NCBI GenBank assembly: GCA_900708905.1
Contig: CAADRB010000007.1
Coordinates: 2,049,014 to 2,113,013 of the forward strand
DNA from: Hymenolepis diminuta
Taxonomy: Eukaryota; Platyhelminthes; Cestoda; Cyclophyllidea; Hymenolepididae
Reading direction: 5' to 3'
DNA length: 64,000 nucleotides
Shown here: positions 50,401-60,014 of the stretch, in pieces
How the letters are laid out: each line of letters starts with the position of its first letter
Numbering within the stretch: the stretch's first letter is position 1
The notes under the pieces: generated by a model
Database searches by the model: none
The model's input: only the letters and a program-made list of their open reading frames with translations
What the model was told of the DNA's origin: nothing
Made by a program: the position numbers and the translations under genes

Positions 50401-51286
50401 ATCATTTCAAACTAACTTAACTATTAATAGGCGGATACCAGAAAAATAAGCAAATAAGACTTGTATTTCTCAACAAGCCCTTCAAACATGACGGTAAATT
50501 AGTAGAAGAGAGTTCAGGCTTGATAATAAAGATTTCTACATAGCTACAACCGAGGTGTTGGTTTCAAGAGCGACGTATAATACTGAAATGCATTTTCCTA
50601 ACCTTTCATTTTATTAACCAATTCAATTCAATTTGGTAGTAAAGGAAAGCATATATCCAGAATGAATCTAGTTTAAAAGATTTTATTGTAAAGTCATACT
50701 TATTTTTAAGGTTAAAGCATAATTAGATAATATGAGATATCTTGAAATATTGGTCAGCATGAAATAGACAGTTTCATCTTCTTATCTGCGATGAAATTAA
50801 ACCAAGAAAATAGTATTAACTCAGCATATCAAAGTCGACATAGGCAAAACTGTTAGAAAATGTTGAATTTCAGGGAAACAAACATACTCTTACTTTTTTA
50901 AGGACGAACACGAATTTCTTCTAGAAATGTTAACATAAGAAATCGAAATGTCTTCATCAAACCACAACTCACCGTCCACTCTTTGTGATGACCATTTCTG
51001 TCTCGTAGGCATGGAAGCTCCTCCAAAGATGGCGATCGATCAGTTCTACGCATGGAATCTCTTTTCCCAATGGAGAAGACTGATGCTGGTTCACCGGAGC
51101 ATTAATAGGACCGGGAAAATTGGCAGTCATTCCAAGAGCAGATATTGGGGTCTTAGAGATAGCGTCCGGGGAACCCATGGGTGGATACATGGCCATAGCA
51201 GCTTGGTAAGCCATCCCTATGGTGCTGAGGGAATTCAAAGACGACTTGAATGACATGTCAAGAGCAGCCGTGGAAGTGTTATCCAT
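44472..51286 (-). CDS. TBX2/3: T-box transcription factor, TBX2/TBX3 (optomotor-blind) group, 454 aa
   Basis: A sequence-specific DNA-binding nuclear regulator; TBX2/3 proteins usually repress transcription in developmental patterning. Six exons join in phase: 50973-51286, 47840-48107, 46296-46442, 46066-46142, 45665-45846 and 44472-44848 (1365 nt with stop). All introns are GT-AG, and the first is 2.9 kb. The start ATG follows an in-frame TGA ten codons upstream. The T-box runs from about residue 80 to 268. Motifs seen are [88 protein letters not shown] and [11 protein letters not shown]. The [12 protein letters not shown] form separates TBX2/3 from TBX4/5 and Brachyury. Phe254 and Phe258 match the minor-groove 3-10 helix. 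KKRAR after the domain may be a nuclear signal. The tail after the domain is only about 185 residues, shorter than in vertebrate TBX2/3. The family call is very sure; TBX2 versus TBX3 is not meaningful outside vertebrates. Confidence 0.96.
46443..47839 (-). other. Second intron of the T-box gene with a SINE-like copy
   Basis: A 1397-nt GT-AG intron splitting the T-box after the KHGF motif. It holds a SINE-like repeat at about 46770-46892, and two loosely similar stretches at about 47515 and 47715 that share an AATTAGAAGA core. The open frames inside it are not gene-like. Confidence 0.8.
46770..46892 (-). repeat. SINE-like repeat copy 5 (in T-box intron 2)
   Basis: Shares CCATTTAG-AGGCGT, GTGGCATCATGGAGCCTCC and CGAATTCT, then CAGACCTAACC, with the copy at 48179-48375. 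Those two form a subgroup. The tRNA-like head is missing or eroded. Confidence 0.45.
48108..50972 (-). other. Long first intron of the T-box gene
   Basis: A 2865-nt intron between the exon carrying the N-terminus with the start of the T-box and the exon carrying most of the domain. The donor is GTGAGT and the acceptor TTACTTTCAG. It holds one SINE-like repeat (48179-48375) and a G-rich tract near 49070-49095. Long first introns of developmental regulators often hold enhancers, but no specific element can be named here. Confidence 0.85.
48179..48375 (-). repeat. SINE-like repeat copy 6 (in T-box intron 1)
   Basis: The best-preserved head: the minus strand reads AAGTCAGAGCTCGCGGTTCG followed by ACACCC. 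GGTTCGACACC is an exact B-box match (GGTTCGANNCC). The body carries GAGAAACTCGAATTCTATCA and CCAGACCTAACC, as in the other copies. Confidence 0.6.
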
Positions 51287-51600
51287 GATGGTGTTGAGAG
51301 AACTTGTGAAATGCCTTCACGCCCGGATGCGTTAGTTCATTTGCATGGACGCACCCTGACGCATACGCACGCACACCTTTAACACACACCCTATTGGTTG
51401 GAGGCGTTAGAAGTAGCGCCCTTCGCGTGTGACGCAAGTGGTGGGATTGGTGTGAATCTCTGCGCGGGTGTTAAGGCGAGAAACTGGAAGGGCGCGAACA
51501 CTGCGTTGGAGTGTTGGCGCGCACTGCAAATCCTGATGACCAATCAAAATACAGTGAACTGTTTGTATGCCGTAATGGCTATTATAATTTGGTTGAAGTA
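51287..51600 (-). promoter_or_regulatory. CpG-dense 5' region of the T-box gene
   Basis: Immediately upstream of the start codon, about 20 CpG dinucleotides fall within 51305-51535, in a window that is otherwise CpG-poor and AT-rich. Read on the minus strand it holds a CCAAT core at 51393-51397, another near 51540, and an AGGTGTG core (T-box half-site type) within 51371-51380. No TATA box is evident. It is best read as the promoter or 5' untranslated region; the exact transcription start is unknown. Confidence 0.5.
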
Positions 51601-54419
51601 ATTCTAATCCATCGATTATTAATTAAAACAACATTATGGAAGTAAAATAAAGTTTTTGAGATAGTTCATACCCCTTCCCTCCATAATTTAAACTCAAAAT
51701 CCTGGAAGGTTCATTGTGCATTTTCACAAACATTTTTGGAAATTTAAATTATTATTAGGCAAACGAGGCAACTTTCGATAACAGATATCCTTATTAGAAC
51801 AGTTTTAAAATTTCTAGAAACGATTTACCGGTTGAGATAAGGGATAAACTGTTGGAATATTGGAAGGAAAGGGGCTTGTCATTCTACCCTCTGCTTACTT
51901 TCTTATCCTATATAGTTGTCATTTAATTTATGTTATGAATAGTGCCCGAGTATTCCTTTACTCTAAAATCAGTTAGTCTAAAATGAAGATGAGATTTTGA
52001 ACTGCAGCGGCACCCTTCTTCAAAGTATTTGTAGTCGATGTCGCCACATCTTGTGCCTTAAGTTATTAATCTGTCTAAAATTCAATCGTTGATTAAGCTT
52101 TCATACATCAAAAAGATCGTAGAAATTTCTTGATTCAGACAACAGAATTAGGCAATAATTTATGGCACCTTACCATTTCAATATACTGATCGAGGTCATG
52201 ATGACTGGTGATGTTTTTCCTTAACGACGGATTGCAACTTAGCATAGTTCTGATTAAGCGAACTCTGCTCTAATTGAAGAATTTACTGTTAGTGTATCTG
52301 GGATTGCCTTTATTCAGAATTTCATACAAGGATCCCTTCTAACCAATTGGTTATTTCAAATATTGCTTACCTCGCCATACAAGACTGAAAAGTCATTTTG
52401 GTAGTTCAGTGTAAGCTCAAGTTTGTGAGACTTATCATAATCTTCATTGTTCTATTTTTTCATTGGACAACGGGAAGAATTTTTCGTGAGTCCAAAAAGA
52501 TTGAACTCAGTTCTTACAAATGCATATTTTACCTAAACAATTTAGCATGATACAATAAGATTCGAGATTTATTGAACCGGGATAAAAAGTATGAGTTGAT
52601 CAATATTTCTAACGGTTTGCCTCTGAGGATATTTCTATTTACACATATCCATTTTAAGTGCTCTGATGCAAGATCTAATATGCTTAAGATTTCTATATTT
52701 TTTAAAATTTAATTGATCTTATAAAGACATGACCGAAAAAGGAGTGGTAAGTGGAAATTTTCCCTTAAAATCCCCGACCCAAGAGAGAGGTTATTCCTTA
52801 CACACTTATTCAAATTCCCCACCAAACTTGTCACATTAAGCAACAGCTTCGGTTTATTGACAAACTGGACATATGTTCTGGGTGGCTAATCTGGAGGCTT
52901 AATCAGTGACCATCAGGGACACACACTTGGGGAATTAGGTCATAGTCCATTTGCTTCTAAAATGGAAACACACGTAGATATTTGGCCAAAATAAATAGTA
53001 GTACCCATGCTAGTGCGAAAAACATTTTACAATTTTATTTGCAGGAAAGTGTCTGAATAGAGAGACTAGGAATCCAGTCGAACGAGATATGAAACATCGG
53101 GGCGTGGAGGGTGGACTAATGAAGCCAGGACATCAGGACATTATGGAAGCAGAGGAGGTAGAATTCGCCTTGTGATATCCTAAAATTCAGTGTCCATCAT
53201 TTGACTCCCAGATTCACGAATATATTCACAATACTCAGAGCTTGTAGATCGGGTGATTTAATTCTTTCTTATGCCATGCCACCTTTTTACAGCTAAGAGC
53301 AGGTAGACGGAACTAGCAAAGATATATTTAACATGAAGTTAAGTAGAGAGTATAAGCCACACAGTTAGGGAGAAGCTACTAATTATCTCCACTCCCCACT
53401 TCGTGGGGAAAATTTGCCCGGCGCCAAATGTGAGTCGTGCTGGTCGCGTTGACCACCCGTGAAATGCCGTTAAAATGGCGCCTAAATTCCGAAAAGTGAT
53501 TTTCGCCCCAGTGATAAGCCATTGTGTACTCTTTCCTCATCTCAGTAAAATTTCTTCTTGTATTTTTTCTCGGAGCAATTAGCTTGTCACACTCCCACTC
53601 GATCGCTCCTTTTATCTCCCCAACAATTATCTTTTCACAATTGCGTATTTTGTGGTGATGTTGATCGTTGAAAAGGATGGGTAAATAACAAGTACTCTTG
53701 CTTTACAAAAGGGAGTACTTTCGATGTGTTCTTGGGTGCGGTTTTGCGAAAAAAATATGCATGTCTCTCTTTTGGTCGACTTCTAGGTTAGTTTAAAGGT
53801 GAAATTCAAAATGGGAGAAATTTGTTGGAAAATATTCTTAGAGTTGAAGTTATTTAGTCAATTCTGTTGGTGAATATCAAGTAATAGGAGGATTCTAGAA
53901 TATTTATGTAACCTTCGAATAAAAACAAATAAAGTACCCATAAGAAGGGGAAGAAATACAACTTTTCATCTGAATATAGGAAACTGTGAAAAAGTTCAGT
54001 ATGGATTGAGTGATCGTGTAGAAGCGGAAAATCAAGCCAATAATTCAGAATATTGACTTTCGCTTATTGGGTTTATCCCCTTGCTTCATGCTCTACTTAT
54101 CTAATCTTCAAAGTACAGGCCTGGTCCGATTTTTACTGAATAAATTCATGGTTGCCGAGTCCAAAATTTGATAATCAGTTGATAACTTTAAACACAATCG
54201 TTTTAATAGCTCAGAATGATAGGGACGAACATGATTTTAACATGACGAAGCTCACTAGAGTTCGCTCACGACAAAGTCACTGAAAGACCCGAGCTCGGAA
54301 CCTGTCTAATTGTATTTTAGTAATTAAGGTAGTTACAGCTTTTATTTATGGATTCGTCAACTTCCAATTATACAATTATTTAATGAGAGCATTTGCAAAA
54401 ACCTCCTCAAACTCATTAT

Positions 54420-54575
54420 GAGAGGCGTAGGAAGATATTCTAGAGCAGCTCTTAAGTGAAATTCGCTTCTACCAGCTCTCTGGTCAGAATTAACTACCAG
54501 GGTCGGTCATCTCGATCACTAACTATGCTCCAATGAGCATTGACCTTCTGGCCTCTGACTTTTCGGATGCGTATG
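54420..54575 (-). repeat. SINE-like repeat copy 7
   Basis: Carries GGAAGATATTCTAGAGCAGC followed by TCTTAAGTGAAATTCGCTTC and CTCTCTGGTCAG, then GCATTGACCTTCTGGCCTCTGA truncated by divergence. Order and spacing match the family. Confidence 0.5.
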
Positions 54576-54929
54576 CTGGCGGTCATTTAAAATTATTATC
54601 AAATCCATATGCTCAAAAATGACTGGTTAATGTTCGCATTATAAAAACGAATCGAACATTTTTATGGTCTACATGCCCAACATCCCAGTTCCCAAAAGAA
54701 GATAAGAGTAAGACATCATTTCTGGAGTTCAGAAGACCTTTCACTAAACAATTCGGATAGGATCAAGACAATTTCGTTGAAAGTAACGTCTGAGATTGTT
54801 TTTCAATAGATGAAGTATGTGAACGTTTTGCATTTAGCAATTCCTAACTTTTATAGAAATAGATTCACTTTTTTTCATCTGAGATATGGACAAGAACTTT
54901 TCTGAAAACCTCCTCATCTTTTCGAATTC

Positions 54930-55020
54930 AGAAAATTAAAGTTCCTTTTGTGCCTAACTGACTTGTGTGTGTTTCCCCTCTGCTCTCTATCGTGATATCG
55001 GGTTTTCAGATCATAATAAA
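54930..55020 (+). repeat. Second copy of the 34.3-kb repeat, LINE-like
   Basis: TTTTGTGCCTAACTGACTTG and GATATCGGGTTTTCAGATCA. One frame gives DIGFSDHN, which resembles the GSDH end of the LINE endonuclease domain. Very short and diverged. Confidence 0.35.
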
Positions 55021-58014
55021 ACATCTTCAGACAATTAGCGACATTTCCGCTAATTTCATGAACGGAAATTTGAATTCTCTTGTAGCTTCCTGATCACATA
55101 TTTCTCGACCCAGGTTTCTGATTCTAGAAGAAAGCTGACATGAAATTATGTAAGTTTAAAGAAGGGGTGGTTACACCAATCCCATCTTAATTTTAGAAGA
55201 GTGTTTTACCGACATTAGCTAGTACTTACGGCTTCGAAGACAGCTAAGACTTTTTAACCGTGCAGAACTCACCGAGATGCATTCACTCAAGACGGATTAT
55301 GATAAGTTTAAAGAACTTTTTAACCCTGTTCTTTAATTAGAGCACAACCAAGTAGTCTGCTCCTGCCCAGTGTCCGTATATCTATTGGTAAAATGAATTT
55401 GTCTAATAGTAATACTTCTTTTACTGAACTTTGCTACCATTGTATACAGAAATTAAGAGCAATGATTAATATTGAGTAATATTAAAATACTCTATTTTAG
55501 CTTATGGGTACAACCACCAATTCCTTAAATTCACGCACTTTCAGATTTTAGCTTTCTTCTAGCATCATACAACTCAGAGCTGGATGGCGAAATAAGCGAC
55601 GGTGACACTAAATGAGACCTCAAATCTCCTTTCATGAGAATTGACGCGATCGTCCCCAAATTGCCCCTAAAAATTATCCTTCAAATGAAGTGAACTTCTC
55701 AACTATTGAGAGGGTGTTAAAGGAAAAGATGCGGAGATTTCAATTCAAGCTCCAGAGATGTCCTGACTTTCCAAAAGTCATCTCCATATTTTGCCTACAA
55801 CTGTGTTTAGTAAATATGAGATTAAGCTCTACACCACCTTATGTCCAAGTCGTATTAATTGATCGGTATTGAATCTGTGACCTCGAACTCATTACAGACG
55901 TGTATGCAATCCTATATTTCTTTACTTCGCTTTAAGTATTCCCACCAAATTGATAGGGATATAACTTAGTACTATATGAAAGTCATATATGCATTTAATC
56001 AGGTTCTAGTTTCATTAAGTATCCTTAAATTTCCCCCTTATCTTTTTAGCTTGAATTTTATTAACAGCTTGTGACCGCATCCAAACTGTCGATGAGTTAC
56101 CCCGCAACAGTGAATCAATTTAGATATATATTAAATGGATATATAAATCAAATTTTATTACTTGATCATATACATCTATTGGTCACGTGTTCCATTCCGC
56201 CGACCTATTCCTCTCATGTTCATGTCCACCATAAGCAGAATCCGTTGACCAGGTAATTTAATTGACTGGTTGGTGAAGTCACTTCGATTCATTTGAAACT
56301 TCTTACCGCCTTGGATAAGTGGATAGGACTACCAAATGAATTTTAACGATAATAGTGTTCGCTAGAGTTCATCCAGGGCGAATTGAAGGAAAATGTTAAA
56401 TTTGACTGAAAAATTCATATGCGGCCATTTTTTTATTAATAGACAAACCATTGTGAGTGTTCATCTCAGTCATTAAATGGACATTTTTGGACTTCGAGCC
56501 GTCATCATCGAACATAGCCAGTATTCATGTTGATTGCTTCCTCATTTTTGAGAATAAGTCTTTAAATAAAATGAAGAACCTCCAATGAAAATAATAAGAA
56601 CCTAGAGAAGGTCCATTTATTCTCTTATCAGAATAGGTTATTCGTATAGTTCCATCAGAGAACACGAAACATATTTTGCGTCAATAAAGCGGAAATACAA
56701 CACTGGAGTGACCTCTAATCAAAACAATCCATCAGTAAATTTTTAAGGTCATTGAAGAATAATACACATTTTTATTTTCAGCATTAGATGGAGAGCTTTC
56801 TTATCAAAATTTGTTTATTTATACAGAATTAAAGTAAATTTAAATTCAGTTTACCTCAGTAGAAGGAATTATTGATTATTTCCCAGTTAAAAGAATTTCA
56901 TTTCTGCTCAAGAGGCGCATTTCAAAACGTTTGCTTTCTATCAGTTTGAGACTGCGACTGCTTTTTCGGTATAGTTCAACCAAAATTGTCGAGTAGGTAT
57001 TAATTAAATATTCAGATAACGTAAGGGGTCTGATAAGCAGGAGAATGGGTATATATTCAGTTTTGTATTATAAAGTCAAATAAGGTTAAAGTTTAAGAAC
57101 TTTGCACTTGAAAGCGAGATGTGAAGGCACTGGCGGATCGATCACTACGATTCCAAAGCATGTCGCTCAGATTTTACTTACGCGGAGCTAGATGATAAAA
57201 TGAAAGAATAAGCCTGAAGGAAATTCAACCAGTAAAAGCAGTTGACCTGTTAATTATGAGGTTCAGATGAAGTAGGGTTCTCCTGATCCCCTGACTACCA
57301 CTTCTACTGCTGTAAATACTTTCTCGCACAAAATTGACCATACTTCCCCTTTATAAACTTTCACTTCATATGTGTCTGGATGTTTCCAAAGTTAACAAGA
57401 TGTAGAGCTTTTTAGCCCTACCACGGGAATAAATAACTAAATGACAACTAAAGTGAATCAGTCACCAGCAAAATTTTATTTTAAATAAATAATAACTGCA
57501 AAAGTGAAAATACAATTATTCATTTGAACTCCTAAACTTGATGATTTGTTCCAAAAAATCTTCATTCTTTATTAGTGATGAGAAATGATTGGGTTGAATT
57601 CGCATAAACTCTGAGGACACGCAGGTATCTCTGGTTTTCCTGTACTCAGTAATCCATAGCTACCAAGGCTTATACAGAAAATATTGTTGTCAGGAAGGAA
57701 AAAACATGCACATGAGGTTCCATATAAGCATTCACCTGCATTTTCTTAAATTACTCATGCCATCCTTTGCATCAGTTTGAGGCCATCAACATCTTAGCAT
57801 TCATAGAATATCAGAGTGCACTCATAATTTGACACGCTCTTGAACAATGAAACTTCCGAACATCTTTATAAGGAATTGATTTTTGATCACTCTGAATTAT
57901 ATTCAAAGTAGTATCAGTAGAACAAACATGGTCAGGTTTATCCATTACTGACATTTCTCATGAAGGAAGATAATATGTAAAAAATGGGGAGCTCAAACAG
58001 ACATGTGTTTTATC

Positions 58015-58150
58015 ATATATTCTGACGTAATGTGCTGTGACCTCTAATCAGTAGTTATAATCAAGNNNNNNNNNNNNNNNNNNNNNNNNNNNNNNNGGGA
58101 GCAAATCATACATTTGAAGTAGATTTATCTCCTCTTCTAATTACATTTTG
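58015..58150 (+). repeat. Dispersed repeat interrupted by an assembly gap
   Basis: TTCTGACGTAATGTGCTGTG, ACCTCTAATCAG and ATAATCAAG just before the N run match about 59393-59440. The sequence after the gap (CATTTGAAGTAG) also resembles the continuation of that copy. Confidence 0.45.
58066..58096. other. Assembly gap, 31 N
   Basis: Run of N, lying inside a repeat copy that recurs at about 59.4 kb. Confidence 1.
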
Positions 58151-59389
58151 CTTGCCAGCACTCCTTAACCTTGGAATATTGCAGCTGTGACTTGGATGAC
58201 CGTAGGAAATATGTCTCGAAAATATTCCCAAGGTAAACATCAAGTTTTAACGAATATTCGAGGGCAAATCCTGAATTTTGCGCTTGATTTCAGAATATAT
58301 CATTAAAGGTAAACAAGCACATTATAATCACTGCAGTAACTCTCAGTTTAAGTCTTCCAGTTAGTCTCTTTTCATGACAGATATTTCTGATAATTTTTCT
58401 GGCATTTACTTTCGGGCTATCACATTTGGCGGAAATTGACAGCTGAACAACTTCGCTTTTAAGTTCAAGTACGTAATGTATGAAGAGTATTTGATTCTAA
58501 ATATCTCCAGGGATGTAAATGTTTAAGCATGTATCAGATTAACAACACACTATGGGGTTCAGAGACCTGTTGGTTGAGCGCAGAGTAGTGAATATCGTTG
58601 GGGAAATACATGCTCAGATCGATGGAAGGACAATCACGAATTGCCATATTAACTCAAGACCACAGACTCTATAATGGAATCCCGTGGAGTCTGAGAATCT
58701 TTAGGTAAATATACATTTTCAATTTAAACTTTTAATATAGCCCTGTTGTGTATATTTTATATTCCTTTTTCTTATAAAATTGATTAATATTTAAATAGTT
58801 TCTAGTGGGTTGTTACTTTTCTATTACGCTGTATTGAAAAATCACCGAAATTTGGCAAGTTTACTAACCTGATTATGTTAAATCATATTCCTAAATGGCT
58901 GAATGAGAAGTTCAATCACAAAAGTCTGACTCGTCTCAAACCGACGTGAACAAGATAAGACCCTATACATTTTCGGAGAGCACAACATGCTCAGGATTTG
59001 TTGAATATCACCTAAATATTATTTTCAACAGATGAATAAAACCAAATCCTAGGATAGTTTAGGAGAAATCTTAACTTATGCAAACTTACATCCCCGTAAA
59101 TTTAAAAATGGGGAGTGTCAGTTTCGATTAAATGTTTTTTTCTGCTTCCGAACTTTCCTTCTTAAAAAGTATCATCTAGTGTAAACGCCGCCCGTCACTA
59201 TCTTAGGACTGGACAACTTGTTTCCGAACTTCGATAACCTTGCCTGTTCTTGGACTTTCACATGTCTAGATATCTTTGGAGTAAATCACTTTTTAATTGT
59301 TCTCTATTATACTAAGAAATGATATTAGTAGCATGAAACGTACGTGGCTCAAAATCCTGGCGAATGTAGGATAACAGGTGCCGTGTCGC

Positions 59390-59500
59390 GTATTCTGACG
59401 TAATGAGCGATGACCTCTTATCAGTGAATACAATCAGAAGAGGGAGGGGAAGTTACATGTTTAAAGTGGACATGTTCACTTTACTTTTCCCCTTTGTTCT
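59390..59500 (+). repeat. Second copy of the 58.0-kb repeat
   Basis: TTCTGACGTAATGAGCGATG, ACCTCTTATCAG and ACAATCAGAAG, then CATGTTTAAAGTGG, parallel to the copy at about 58015-58150. Confidence 0.45.
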
Positions 59501-59756
59501 TAAATTAAGGTGGCGGGGAGAGGAGTGAGGGGGGGGAAGAGAATTCTACGGATGAGTTTATGAGAGTATATGACCCGAAATTCGTGCTTTAGAGCTAACT
59601 CTCAACAGATGTCTATGAAGCTGTCCTGCAATTTTTAATTAAATAAAACTATGGCAGTAAATATTAAGACTGTATATTGAAGGCATTTATTTTCCATCAG
59701 TCTCAATGGGGTATGGCTCATTGTGTTAACCAAATGAATTGTCTTAAAAGTTTAGA

Positions 59757-60014
59757 GTGGATGAAAAGCAGCTCTCTATAAAAATCCCCAGATCTTCAAA
59801 TGCTGAAGGACCTACTAAGTTGTCCAGAAATCATTTGATTGAGTGTGAAGGTATTGAAGGTTCATCAAAGAAGTACATGTTCAAATCAATGCAAAGATCG
59901 CCAAGAACTGCTAGGCAAACTCAAGAAATTGAAAGCCTATATCCATTTCGAATTTCAGATACATTTCAGTGTTACATGCGGTCTTCTTATGCTCCCTTTC
60001 ATATAAATGTTTAA
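59757..60014 (+). CDS. Candidate terminal exon, unrecognised
   Basis: An 85-codon frame without an initial ATG follows a TAA and runs to a stop. It is Lys/Ser/Glu-rich (SSKKYMFKSMQRSPRTARQT). No upstream exon could be tied to it. It may be chance. Confidence 0.18.
   Translation: MDEKQLSIKIPRSSNAEGPTKLSRNHLIECEGIEGSSKKYMFKSMQRSPRTARQTQEIESLYPFRISDTFQCYMRSSYAPFHINV

Larger units (their letters stand above)
51601..58014. other. Gene-free region upstream of the T-box gene
   Basis: Holds one SINE-like copy (54420-54575) and a LINE-like fragment (54930-55020). The block at 53395-53500 (GGCGCCAAATGTGAGTCGTG, AAATGGCGCC) is CpG-richer than its surroundings and unexplained. No gene is supported. Confidence 0.4.

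Noticed and set aside
59190..59212. AAACGCCGCCCGTCACTATC resembles the universal 3'-end block of small-subunit rRNA (ACCGCCCGTC).
   Set aside because: Flanking sequence shows no other rRNA feature, so a mitochondrial or nuclear rRNA insertion is not supported by one short block.
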